Shown: piece by piece, positions 49,918 through 58,547 of the stretch
Layout: every line of letters starts with the position of its first letter
How positions within the stretch are numbered: position 1 is the first letter of the stretch
From: JAAYYY01 sp964579295
GTDB taxonomy: Bacteria > Chloroflexota > Anaerolineae > Promineifilales > Promineifilaceae
Direction: 5' to 3'
DNA length: 64,000 nt
Assembly: GCA_964579295.1 (NCBI GenBank)
Contig: CAZOGK010000015.1
Span: 16,218 to 80,217, forward strand
Position numbers and translations under genes: made by a program
The notes under the pieces: generated by a model
Database searches by the model: none
Seen by the model: the letters and a program-made list of their open reading frames with translations, nothing else
What the model was told of the DNA's origin: nothing

Positions 49918-52014
49918 ATGGAAGAGACTGATCTGTGGACAAAGGCTAACGATATACACGTTCTCTGGGAGCGGCTGGGCGCGGAGCTGTCTTCGATTTA
50001 TGACGCCCACGGCGTCTGCGCCTCGGTCGCCTATGAGATAGCGGTCTATATGGGGGTCAAGGCTGTGGTGGCCCTGAGTGGCCCGCTGCGCCAGTATTAT
50101 GACGTCTGGATTTGCGACCCCATCGGCGCGCTGCAGCAGACGCGCTGGGAAGGGACGCAGCACGCGTTCGCCCAGCTGATCGACGCCCGAGAGCCGCTGC
50201 GGCTGGAGAAATTCCGCCTACCGGCGGAAGCCGTCTTGTCCAGCGATCTGTGGCTGCTGGCGCGCGACGCCGTCGTCGCCGTACCTCTCCCCTTCCCGCG
50301 CCGCGATGATAGCCTGGTGCCGGCCGGGGTGCTCTGCCTGCTCGACCCGCCGGAAGACAGTATCGTCAACCTGGAGAATCTGGGACCACTGGCGAACCAC
50401 ATTACCACCTACCTCGACCGCGCCTTTCTGCGTCACGAGAGAGACCGGCAGCAGGTAGAGTTCGACATTGTCTACGACCTCACGTACTCGCTAACGGCGA
50501 CGCTCAGCCTGGAAAACATCTTCAGCCAGCTAACCGACCCGGTGCGGCGCACACTCAACGTGGAAGCTGTCTCAATCGGCCTGGTGGAGCCGCTCAGCGG
50601 CGACATCATGTTCGTCGATTCGCTGATGGGGCCGATGTTCAAGGATTTACCGCCGGTGCGACTTCAGGCCGGCCAGGGTATCGCCGGGCAGGTGGCGCTG
50701 AGCGGCGAGCCGCTGATCGTCAACAACGTTTACAAGGATCAGCGCTTCTTCTCGCGCGTCGATCAGGAATCAGGCTTCCGCACTCATTCCATTCTCTGCG
50801 TGCCGCTGAAGGTGGAGCAGCGCGTCATCGGCGTCCTGGAAGCCATCAACAAGCGCATTGGCAATTTCCACGAGAGCGACCTGCGCCTGCTGCAGGCTAT
50901 CGCCAGCCCGCTGGCGGCGGCCATTGAAAACGCGCGCCTGCACGGCGACGTGCTGGCCGAGAAGCGGCGGGTAGAGACGATTTTCGCCAGCATGTCGGAA
51001 GGGGTGCTGACGACCAATGACGCCGGGCTGATTAGCGCCGCCAATGAGTCTCTGCTCACTCTGCTGGGCACGGCGTCTGACGAGGCGCTGATCGGGCGAC
51101 CCGCGCACGAGATCATCAAGGTCCAGGCGACGGAAACGATACCCGCCTACCTGGACCGGGTACGCGCAGCGACAGACGACTACCCGCAGATTGCCTGCGA
51201 CCTGCTGCAGCCCGAAGGCGAGCCGGTGCCGGTGTTAATCAGCGGCGCGTCCGTCCAGGACGAGACAGGCGAGCTGGCGGAGATGATCCTGACCTTTAGC
51301 GACCTGCGCCAGATTCGCGAGGTCGAGCGGATGCGCGACGATTTCTTCCATAACATTGTACACGAGCTGCGCACGCCGCTGGCGACGATCCTCATGTACG
51401 CCCGCCTGCTGCGCGAGGGCAAGGCCCAGGGAGACCAGGCCAAGGAAGATCGTTTCCTGGGCGTCATCGAGCGTGAGAGCGACCGGCTGCAGCAAATGGT
51501 ACGGCAAATGCTGCAGCTGGCTAAGCTGGAAGCGCGCGAGCTGCAGCGCAGCGCCGAGATAGTTGACCTCAACGATATCTTTGACGAAATCCTGCCGCCG
51601 CTGGCCGACCGCGCCATGGAGAAGGGGCTGACCTTCGTGCAGCGTATTCCCGAATCATTGCCCCAAGTCCTCGGCAACGAGGAGATGATCTACTCGGCCT
51701 TTAAGAACCTGGTGGAGAACGCGGTGAAGTTTACCATGTCGGGCGCCGTGCGTGTGGAAGTGACAGCCGGCGACGAGATGGTGGAGGTGACCGTGCGCGA
51801 CGACGGTATTGGCGTACCGGAGACCGCCAAGCCCAATCTGTTTAAGCGCTTCTATCGGGCACAGACGGCGGTGGAACGGGGCATTGCCGGCACCGGGCTG
51901 GGACTGTACATGGTAAAAGAGGCAGTCATCAAGCACAACGGCACAATCCGCGTGGAAAGTGTCGAGGGGGAAGGCACGACCTTCACCGTGCGCCTGCCGG
52001 CAACGCAGGAGTAG
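49918..52014 (+). CDS. Soluble sensor histidine kinase, GAF-GAF-PAS-HisKA-HATPase
   Basis: 698 residues from ATG 49918; a further in-frame TTG at 49882 is part of the -35 box, so it is rejected. No membrane segments, so a cytoplasmic sensor. A divergent GAF-like region (about 25-170), a clear GAF (about 195-345: LQAGQGIAGQVALSGEPLIV, SILCVPLKVEQRVIGVLEAI), a PAS (about 355-470: MSEGVLTTNDAGLISAANES), HisKA with FHNIVHELRTPLATILMYA (His482) and HATPase with NLVENAVKFTMSG, DDGIGVPE and GTGLGLYMVKEAV. The signal and response regulator are unknown. Next gene, the cysteine desulfurase, begins 67 bases on. Confidence 0.93.
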   Translation: MEETDLWTKANDIHVLWERLGAELSSIYDAHGVCASVAYEIAVYMGVKAVVALSGPLRQYYDVWICDPIGALQQTRWEGTQHAFAQLIDAREPLRLEKFRLPAEAVLSSDLWLLARDAVVAVPLPFPRRDDSLVPAGVLCLLDPPEDSIVNLENLGPLANHITTYLDRAFLRHERDRQQVEFDIVYDLTYSLTATLSLENIFSQLTDPVRRTLNVEAVSIGLVEPLSGDIMFVDSLMGPMFKDLPPVRLQAGQGIAGQVALSGEPLIVNNVYKDQRFFSRVDQESGFRTHSILCVPLKVEQRVIGVLEAINKRIGNFHESDLRLLQAIASPLAAAIENARLHGDVLAEKRRVETIFASMSEGVLTTNDAGLISAANESLLTLLGTASDEALIGRPAHEIIKVQATETIPAYLDRVRAATDDYPQIACDLLQPEGEPVPVLISGASVQDETGELAEMILTFSDLRQIREVERMRDDFFHNIVHELRTPLATILMYARLLREGKAQGDQAKEDRFLGVIERESDRLQQMVRQMLQLAKLEARELQRSAEIVDLNDIFDEILPPLADRAMEKGLTFVQRIPESLPQVLGNEEMIYSAFKNLVENAVKFTMSGAVRVEVTAGDEMVEVTVRDDGIGVPETAKPNLFKRFYRAQTAVERGIAGTGLGLYMVKEAVIKHNGTIRVESVEGEGTTFTVRLPATQE

Positions 52015-52081
52015 GTCCGTAGCCGCCGGCCGGGCGGCGCCCGGCCCACCACAAATTGCAGAGCAAACTGGAGACAGCGAG

Positions 52082-53254
52082 ATGAACGAGCTGATCTACA
52101 TGGATTATGGGGCGACCACGCCGGTCGATCCCCGCGTCGTGGAGGCAATGCTGCCCTACTGGACTGAGCTCTACGGCAACCCCTCGTCGGTGCACGAGCA
52201 GGGCCGGCGCGCGGAGGAAGGGCTGAGCGCAGCGCGCCGGCGTATCGCCGCGCTGTTGGGGGCGGAACCGGACGAAATCGTCTTTACCGGCAGCGGCTCC
52301 GAGGCCGACAACCTGGCGCTGCGCGGCATCATGGGCGCAGCGCGCGCCGCCGGCCGCGGCAACCACCTGATTACGACGGCTATTGAGCATAAGGCAGTGT
52401 TGGACACGGCGCGGCAGCTGGAAAAGCACGACGGCTTCGCGCTGACGGTGCTGCCGGTGGACGAGATGGGCCAGGTCAGCGTGGCGCAGGTGGCAGCGGC
52501 CATCCGGCCGGAGACGGCGCTGATCAGCGTCATGGCCGCCAACAACGAGATTGGCACGCTGCAGCCGGTGGAGGCCATTGGCGAGCTGGCCCGCGAGCGC
52601 GGCATCCTCCTGCATAGCGACGCCATCCAGGCGGCCGCCGTTCGTCGCTGGGATATGCGCGCGCTGCCGCTGGACCTCGTGAGCTTTGCGCCACACAAGT
52701 TCTATGGCCCGAAGGGTATCGGCTTTCTCTACGTGCGGCGCGGCATCGAGCTGCTGCCGGCGCTGACCGGCGGCAGCCAGGAACGTGGCCGGCGCGCCGG
52801 GACGGAGAACGTGCCCTATGCAGTAGGGGCGGCAGCCGCATTTGCCCTGGCCATGGAAGAGCTGGAGCATAACGTGGTCCACTACCGGCGCCTGCGCGAC
52901 CGGCTCATCGCCGGTGTGCTGGCCGCGCTGCCCGACGATGCCATCCTGACTGGCCACCCGCAGGAGCGGCTGCCACACAACGCCAGCTTTGCCTTCCGCC
53001 AGATCAGCGGCAATGACCTGCTTATCCAGCTCGACGTCGCCGGAATCGCCGCCAGCAGCGGCTCGGCCTGCACCACGGGCAACCCGCTGCCTTCGGCGGT
53101 GCTGGAGGCGCTGGGCCTGGATGCGCGATGGACCGGCGGCGGGCTGCGGCTGACCGTGGGCCGGCAGAATACGATGGAGCAGGTCACGCGCGTGCTGGAG
53201 GTGATCCCCGAAGCCGTGCGCACCCTACAGCAGTTCCAGGCGCAGTACGCCTAA
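52082..53254 (+). CDS. Cysteine desulfurase (IscS/NifS family)
   Basis: 390 residues from ATG 52082 with GGAG upstream; the longer open reading overlaps the kinase gene. MDYGATTPVDPRVVEAMLPY at the start, the PLP-lysine motif SFAPHKFYGPKGIGFLYV, and the active Cys loop ASSGSACTTGNPLPSAVLEA with the persulfide-forming Cys. PLP-dependent removal of sulfur from cysteine to give alanine and an enzyme persulfide. The gene is followed by mnmA, which needs exactly this sulfur, so supply of tRNA 2-thiouridine synthesis is a likely role; Fe-S assembly is possible too. Confidence 0.95.
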   Translation: MNELIYMDYGATTPVDPRVVEAMLPYWTELYGNPSSVHEQGRRAEEGLSAARRRIAALLGAEPDEIVFTGSGSEADNLALRGIMGAARAAGRGNHLITTAIEHKAVLDTARQLEKHDGFALTVLPVDEMGQVSVAQVAAAIRPETALISVMAANNEIGTLQPVEAIGELARERGILLHSDAIQAAAVRRWDMRALPLDLVSFAPHKFYGPKGIGFLYVRRGIELLPALTGGSQERGRRAGTENVPYAVGAAAAFALAMEELEHNVVHYRRLRDRLIAGVLAALPDDAILTGHPQERLPHNASFAFRQISGNDLLIQLDVAGIAASSGSACTTGNPLPSAVLEALGLDARWTGGGLRLTVGRQNTMEQVTRVLEVIPEAVRTLQQFQAQYA

Positions 53255-53296
53255 CGTCGTCGGGCCATTTCCAAGCCTTTGTTAATACCTGCAGGC

Positions 53297-53302
53297 TATA
53301 AT
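53297..53302 (+). promoter_or_regulatory. -10 element TATAAT upstream of mnmA
   Basis: Consensus TATAAT in the 99-base gap between the cysteine desulfurase gene and mnmA, 51 bases before the ATG. No -35 at correct spacing is evident. Confidence 0.4.
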
Positions 53303-53353
53303 AGGCAGGCCTGACCAGCATTGGCTGGCAGGGATCCAGCATGAAGAAAAAGG

Positions 53354-54505
53354 ATGGCGGAATTGCAGCGCAACGGTGAGAAGAGCAGGCCCAGGGTCGT
53401 GGTCGCCATGAGCGGCGGCGTCGACAGCTCGGTCGCCGCCGCCCTGCTGAAGCAGGAAGGCTACGACGTGGTGGGCATGATGATGCGGCTATGGAGCGAG
53501 CCGGGGCAGGGTCCCGACGCGCCGCTGAACCGTTGCTGTACGCCGGACCAGATGGCCGACGCCCGGCGCGTCGCCGAGGCGCTGGAGATCCCGTTCTACG
53601 TGGTGGACGTTAAGGATTTCTTCCGGCGCCGCATCGTCCAGTTTTACATTGACCAGCACGCGCTGGGGCGTACACCCAATCCCTGTGTCGAGTGCAACCG
53701 CGAAATCCGCTTTGGCTTCCTGCTGGAGCGGGCGCGGGCGCTGGGCGCCGATTATCTGGCGACAGGCCATTATGCCCGCGTCGTGGAGACGGCTGACGGC
53801 TTCCGCCTGCTGCGCGCTGTGGACCCCGACAAAGATCAGTCCTACGTGCTGCACGTACTGGGTCAGGCAGAGCTGGCGCAGGTGCGCCTGCCGGTAGGCG
53901 CCTACACCAAGCCGGAGATACGGCAGATAGCGGCCGACCTGGCTCTGCCGGTGGCGCGCAAGCGCGACAGCATGGACCTCTGCTTCCTCGGCGATGGCGA
54001 CTACCGGCGCTTCCTGCGCGACCATGCGCCGCAGGCGATCCAGCCGGGCCCTATCGTCAACCGCGCAGGCGAGCGGCTGGGCGCGCACGAAGGGCTGCCT
54101 TACTACACCATCGGCCAGCGCAAGGGGCTCGGGTTGAGCGCAGGGCAGCCGCTCTTTGTTCTCAGTAAGGACGTCAGCCGGAACGCGCTCATCGTCGGCG
54201 GAAAGGAAGAGCTAGGCCAGACAGAACTGCTGGTGCGTGACGCCAACTGGGTAGCCGGGGCGCCGCCTCCCGGGGCGCTGCGCTGCGGCGTGAAGGTGCG
54301 CTATAAGGCGCCGGCTGCGCCGGCGGTGGTTACCGCTTTGCCCGATGGCGGCGCGCGCGTGGACTTCGACGGATTTGTCGTCGGCGCGACGCCGGGCCAG
54401 GCGGCCGTCTTCTATGACGGCGACGTGGTGCTGGGCGGCGGCCTGATCGCCGATATGGCGACCCGGCAGGAGCGCGCAGCAAACACCCAGGAGAGTGCAG
54501 GATGA
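53354..54505 (+). CDS. mnmA: tRNA-specific 2-thiouridylase MnmA
   Basis: 383 residues. PP-loop ATP site AMSGGVDSSVAAALL near residue 19-33; first catalytic Cys in GRTPNPCVECNREIRFG; second in RDSMDLCFLGDGDYRRFL; later YYTIGQRKGLGLSAG, then the C-terminal beta barrel. MnmA activates U34 of certain tRNAs with ATP and inserts sulfur relayed from a desulfurase to form 2-thiouridine. The ATG at 53354 lies directly after AAAAAGG, a poor spacing, so a start further downstream within 25 codons is possible. Overlaps the next gene by 4 bases (ATGA). Confidence 0.95.
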   Translation: MAELQRNGEKSRPRVVVAMSGGVDSSVAAALLKQEGYDVVGMMMRLWSEPGQGPDAPLNRCCTPDQMADARRVAEALEIPFYVVDVKDFFRRRIVQFYIDQHALGRTPNPCVECNREIRFGFLLERARALGADYLATGHYARVVETADGFRLLRAVDPDKDQSYVLHVLGQAELAQVRLPVGAYTKPEIRQIAADLALPVARKRDSMDLCFLGDGDYRRFLRDHAPQAIQPGPIVNRAGERLGAHEGLPYYTIGQRKGLGLSAGQPLFVLSKDVSRNALIVGGKEELGQTELLVRDANWVAGAPPPGALRCGVKVRYKAPAAPAVVTALPDGGARVDFDGFVVGATPGQAAVFYDGDVVLGGGLIADMATRQERAANTQESAG

Positions 54506-54774
54506 CCGGCCTTGCCTCAGGATTAGTCCTCGGATTCTTGCTGGCGACCGCCTACGGCGCCGGCTTTCACCTGTTTCTGGGCGGCCCGGCGCGGCGTGTG
54601 CCCCTGTACGTTGTCGCCGCCTGGGTCGGCTTTGCCGCCGGCCACCTCTTGGGAGATCTCCTGAATATCGATATACTTAAACTAGGCGCCATTTACCTAT
54701 TTAGCGCCAGCCTGGGCGCCTGGATTGCCCTGATAGCCAGCTGGTGGTTAACGCAGGACAACGCCGCCGCCTGA
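54502..54774 (+). CDS. Small membrane protein, three helices
   Basis: 90 residues; start overlaps the mnmA stop as ATGA. Hydrophobic segments near 3-24, 33-53 and 60-84 (GAIYLFSASLGAWIALIASW). No recognised family. Coupling to mnmA may reflect gene packing only. Confidence 0.7.
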   Translation: MTGLASGLVLGFLLATAYGAGFHLFLGGPARRVPLYVVAAWVGFAAGHLLGDLLNIDILKLGAIYLFSASLGAWIALIASWWLTQDNAAA

Positions 54775-54818
54775 CGCCGCACAGCAAGCGCGTAAGCAAC
54801 TACGGACAAGGATGAGCC

Positions 54819-55289
54819 ATGAGTATTGACGCCCAGGTTACGCAACGGACCGACTACAGCCAGCCCGCGATGGAAAGCTCCGGCGGGGGACCCATCAAGA
54901 CGAGCTACATCATCATTGGCGTCGTGGTCGGCCTCGTGCTATTCGGCCTGCTGATATGGGGCATTCTGTGGGCGGCGCGCAACCACCCGGCGGCGGTCGA
55001 GGCTATCCGCGACATCGCCATTATTGCCCTGGCGCTGCAGGCCTGCCTCTTCGGCCTCGTCATGGTGATCATGCTGGTAATGATCGTCCGGCTGGTTAAT
55101 ATGCTTGAGTTTGAGATCAAGCCGATCCTGGAAAAGACCAACGAGACGGTGGGCATGGTCAGAGGGACGACGACGTTCGTAGGCGAAAATGTCGTCAGGC
55201 CGGTGACACGGGCGACGGCTTACGCGGCCGGCGTGCGGCGGGGTCTGCAGGTGTTATTTGGCGATCCACGGCGTAACCTAGACGACTGA
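54819..55289 (+). CDS. Membrane protein of unknown function, two helices
   Basis: 156 residues; AAGGA 6-8 bases before the ATG. A polar N terminus, helix about 28-52 (YIIIGVVVGLVLFGLLIWG), a short NHPAAVEAIRD loop, helix about 66-92, then a cytoplasmic amphipathic tail with ILEKTNETVGMVRGTTTFVG and a basic end. The tail resembles the DUF948-like linker found with YtxH proteins, and a YtxH-type gene follows after 30 bases. Function unknown. Confidence 0.72.
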   Translation: MSIDAQVTQRTDYSQPAMESSGGGPIKTSYIIIGVVVGLVLFGLLIWGILWAARNHPAAVEAIRDIAIIALALQACLFGLVMVIMLVMIVRLVNMLEFEIKPILEKTNETVGMVRGTTTFVGENVVRPVTRATAYAAGVRRGLQVLFGDPRRNLDD

Positions 55290-55319
55290 CAAGAGTGAAC
55301 GCGAGCAGAGGAGAGTGAT

Positions 55320-55961
55320 ATGAGCGACAGTGGAAGTGAGACCGGGGCCTTTCTGGCCGGGTTTGTGATTGGCGGCCTCGTAGGCGCCGCAGCGGCGCTG
55401 ATTATGGCGCCGCAATCGGGCGAGATGATGCGCGCCGACATTGCCGCGCGCGGAGAAGCACTGCGCCGCAGCGGCGAAGAACGGCTGCATGAGTACCGCA
55501 CGCAGGTCGGCCACGTGGCCGAAGAAGCGCGCCATAAGGTGGAAGAAACGACCGGGCAGGTGCAGGAGCAGGCGCGCATCGTCCTGGACGAGGGCAAAGC
55601 GCGCGTTGACGATGTGCGCACCAATGTAGCCGGCGCCCTGGACCAGAGTAAAGAAAAGGTAAGCGAGACGCTGGAGACGGCGCAGAAAAAGGTAGAAAGC
55701 GCGGCGGGCGCCCTGCGCCGCGAGGCGCAGGACAAGGCGGAGCAGGCCGAGGAGAAGATCGCCGAGGTACAGGACGCGGCCGCTGAGAGCGCCGGGGAAA
55801 TGGCGGAGCAGGCCAAAGACAAAGCGGCGGAAGCGGAAGAGGCGGTCGTCGATGCGGTTGACACGGCCGCAGAGAGCGCGAAGCAGGTGGCGGAGGACGC
55901 CGCCGACACCGTAGAGGACGCTGCGGACGATGCGGAGGACTGGGTAGAAGGCCAGTCTTAG
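55320..55961 (+). CDS. YtxH-type protein with long Ala/Glu coiled coil
   Basis: 213 residues; GGAG 6-7 bases before the ATG. A glycine-rich membrane helix (TGAFLAGFVIGGLVGAAAAL) followed by MAPQSGEMMR is the YtxH signature. From about residue 45 the chain is a continuous acidic/alanine-rich helix with 11-residue-like apolipoprotein or LEA-like periodicity (EEAVVDAVDTAAESAKQVAE). YtxH proteins are general-stress associated; the exact role is unknown. Ends in a hairpin terminator. Probably one operon with the preceding membrane gene. Confidence 0.82.
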   Translation: MSDSGSETGAFLAGFVIGGLVGAAAALIMAPQSGEMMRADIAARGEALRRSGEERLHEYRTQVGHVAEEARHKVEETTGQVQEQARIVLDEGKARVDDVRTNVAGALDQSKEKVSETLETAQKKVESAAGALRREAQDKAEQAEEKIAEVQDAAAESAGEMAEQAKDKAAEAEEAVVDAVDTAAESAKQVAEDAADTVEDAADDAEDWVEGQS

Positions 55962-55993
55962 CCAGCCCGGCCGGCCCGATAATTCCAAAAGCA

Positions 55994-56020
55994 GGCGTCC
56001 TCACGGAGGGCGCCTTTTTT
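55994..56020 (+). terminator. Rho-independent terminator after the YtxH gene
   Basis: GGCGTCCT (55994-56001) pairs with AGGGCGCC (56007-56014) with one G-T pair, loop CACGG, followed by six T. Confidence 0.9.
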
Positions 56021-56109
56021 ATGGCGGCTGTATAGCCGTGATTTGACGTGGTTAAGGGGGGAATAAGGTCTCTTGCAACCTGCCCCTGATTTCACAATAA
56101 TGAGATGAT

Positions 56110-58344
56110 ATGACGAAATCCGCCTCCATCACATTCTCTGAGCTAATAGAGGCATTGCCGGAAAGTACCCCAGCCGAGCTAAGGCGGCAGGTTGAGGAGG
56201 CTTATCGCTTTGTCGCCGGCTCCTACGGCGGACAACGCCGCGCCTCCGGCGAGAGCTACCTGCAGCATAGCCTGGCGGTGGCGCTGACGATTGCCCGGCT
56301 GGGGATTAACGACCATACAATCGTGGCGGCGCTGCTGCACGATGCCCTGGGCGATCAACAAGCCTTAACGGTAGAGGAGCTATTCAGCCGCTTTGGACAG
56401 CGGACGGGCAGCCTGCTCCTGAGCTGCGACAATCTGCGCACCTACGTGGCCGAACGCAACCACAAGGAGGTCGCGCAGCAGAGCGACGCCGGCAAGCTCG
56501 AAAAGATCCGGCGCGCTATCCTGGCGATGATCGAACAGGACGTGCGCGTCATTCTGCTGGAGCTGGCCGACAACCTGCAGGAGCTGCGCAAGGCGGCTGC
56601 CCTGCCGCCGCCGGTGCGGCAGGAGCTGGCCCTGGCTGCGCGCCAGATCTACGCGCCGCTGGCGAGCCGGCTGGGTGTCTGGCAGCTCAAGTGGGAGCTG
56701 GAAGATCTGGCGTTCCGTTACCTGGAGCCCGAACAGTACCAGTGGATCGCCCAGCAGCTCGACGCACGCCGGGCGCAGCGCGCGCAAAGGATCGAGAAGG
56801 CGGCAGCCAAACTACGCGCCTGCATCGAGGAGATAGGCCTAAAGGCGACGGTAACCGGGCGGCCGAAGCATATCTACTCCATCTACCGTAAGATGCAGCG
56901 TAAGGGCGTCAGCGTGGATCAGATCTACGATATCCACGCACTGCGCGTGATCCTGCACGACGACAACGCCAGCGCCAATGGCAAGAACCGGCGCAAGCGG
57001 GACGAGGAAGCGCACCGCCTTTGCTACGACGTCGTCTATGCTGTACACAGCCTGTGGCAACCGATCCCCCAGGAGTTTGACGACTATATCGCGGCGCCCA
57101 AGCCCAACGGCTACAAGTCGCTGCACACCGCGGTGATGGACGAGAACGGCGAGACGCTGGAAGTACAGATCCGCACCGAGGAGATGGACAAAGAGGCGGA
57201 GCTGGGTATTGCCGCGCACTGGGCTTACAAGGAAGACGGCGGCGCGGTGACGGCCCAGGACGTGAAGCGTATCCACTGGTTCCGCCAGCTGCTGCAGACG
57301 TTGCGGGAAACCAATGATCCGTCAGCGGACAGCGAGCTGCTGCAGCAGGAGTTCCTTGACGAGCGCATCTACGTCTTTACGCCGCGCGGCGACGTGATCG
57401 ACCTGCCGGCGGGCTCGACGCCGATTGACTTTGCCTACCAGATCCACACGGAAGTCGGCCATCGCTGCCGCGGCGCCAAAGTGAACACAAAGATGGTCAG
57501 CCTCGACTATCAGCTGCAGTCCGGCGATCGCGTGCAGATTATTACGGCCAACCGCGGCGGGCCGAGCCGCGATTGGATGAACGAGAATCTCGGCTATACG
57601 CGCAGCGCGCGCACGCGCAGCAAGATCCGCTCCTGGTTCCGCGAGCAGGAGCGGGAGAAGAATATCGAGCAGGGGCGAGTCACCGTCGAGCGCGAGCTAA
57701 GGCGGCTGGGGCTGGCCGACGTGTATAGCGTCGCCGACATTGCCACGGCGCTGCGCTACGAAGACGTGGACCAGTTCCTGGCGAAGGTTGGTTTTGGCGA
57801 CATTCAGTCCACGCAGATTGGCGGGGCCATCGCCACGCTGCAGCAAAAGCTCAAGCCGGACGACGAGCTGCGCCCGCTGCTGGGCCGGCCGCAGAGCCGG
57901 CCGTCGCCGGGGCTGACCGTGCGCGGCATGGGCGGCCTGGCGACCAAGTTCGCCGGCTGCTGTAACCCGATCCCGCCGGAACCCATCAAGGGCTATATCA
58001 CCCGCGGCCAAGGAATCACGGTGCATGCGGCGGCCTGCAAGACGCTGCTGAACATCAACGAGCGAGAGCGGCTGATCGACGTCGAATGGGGCAGCGAAGA
58101 CGAGACCTACCCCATTCCCATTGTGGTGCGTGGCTACCACCGGCCCGATCTGGTGGAAGACATCACCAACGTGCTCAAGGGGCGCAAGATCAGCGCCCCC
58201 CGGACGAAAAAGACGACGGCGAACAGCGTGACGACGATCTACATGGTCGCCGAAGTAGCCGATCTGGCGCAGCTTGAGTGGCTGCTGGACCGGCTGGACA
58301 AGGTGCCGAATGTCTTCGACGTGCAGCGGCAGCGCTGGGCATGA
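56110..58344 (+). CDS. Rel/SpoT-family (p)ppGpp synthetase with degraded hydrolase site
   Basis: 744 residues. HD-like N domain: QHSLAVAL (His53), LLHDALGDQ (His77, Asp78, Gly81, Asp82) and ELADNLQELRKA (Asp154). Synthetase domain: GRPKHIYSIYRKMQRKG, DIHALRVILHD, PKPNGYKSLHTAVMDE and EVQIRTEEMDKEAELGIAAH. Then TGS (IYVFTPRGDVIDLPAGSTPI), a CC/zinc-finger region (KFAGCCNPIPPEPIKGYITR) and a C-terminal ACT (IVVRGYHRPDLVEDITNVL). Bifunctional enzymes have HDxxED and DRLHN; here the Glu is Gly and DRLHN is DNLQE, so hydrolysis may be lost while synthesis looks intact. A possible TTGCAA / AATAAT promoter (56073-56101) would give a leaderless message. Confidence 0.93.
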   Translation: MTKSASITFSELIEALPESTPAELRRQVEEAYRFVAGSYGGQRRASGESYLQHSLAVALTIARLGINDHTIVAALLHDALGDQQALTVEELFSRFGQRTGSLLLSCDNLRTYVAERNHKEVAQQSDAGKLEKIRRAILAMIEQDVRVILLELADNLQELRKAAALPPPVRQELALAARQIYAPLASRLGVWQLKWELEDLAFRYLEPEQYQWIAQQLDARRAQRAQRIEKAAAKLRACIEEIGLKATVTGRPKHIYSIYRKMQRKGVSVDQIYDIHALRVILHDDNASANGKNRRKRDEEAHRLCYDVVYAVHSLWQPIPQEFDDYIAAPKPNGYKSLHTAVMDENGETLEVQIRTEEMDKEAELGIAAHWAYKEDGGAVTAQDVKRIHWFRQLLQTLRETNDPSADSELLQQEFLDERIYVFTPRGDVIDLPAGSTPIDFAYQIHTEVGHRCRGAKVNTKMVSLDYQLQSGDRVQIITANRGGPSRDWMNENLGYTRSARTRSKIRSWFREQEREKNIEQGRVTVERELRRLGLADVYSVADIATALRYEDVDQFLAKVGFGDIQSTQIGGAIATLQQKLKPDDELRPLLGRPQSRPSPGLTVRGMGGLATKFAGCCNPIPPEPIKGYITRGQGITVHAAACKTLLNINERERLIDVEWGSEDETYPIPIVVRGYHRPDLVEDITNVLKGRKISAPRTKKTTANSVTTIYMVAEVADLAQLEWLLDRLDKVPNVFDVQRQRWA

Positions 58345-58547
58345 AACCGCTCGTTCTCTGGTGTCGCTGGCACAACGCCCGGCTGCGGCTGCGCGGGCGG
58401 GACGAAGAAGCGGTGTGGGGTGAGCTGGCCTTTGCCGAGCAGACCGAGCGCTTCCGCTATGAGCTGGCAACGCAGGCGCTGACGATTGGCGAAGGGGAAG
58501 GGGCGCGCCGGGTCCGGCTGGACGAGTTGGGGGTCGAGCAGAGCTAA
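58341..58547 (+). CDS. Small hypothetical protein, 68 residues
   Basis: ATG at 58341 overlaps the Rel stop as ATGA. The product is charged (RWHNARLRLRGRDEEAVW, then AEQTERFRYELATQAL) and likely soluble. No family recognised. Its end overlaps the convergent ABC gene by 4 bases. No ribosome site, so coupled translation is needed. Confidence 0.5.
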   Translation: MKPLVLWCRWHNARLRLRGRDEEAVWGELAFAEQTERFRYELATQALTIGEGEGARRVRLDELGVEQS

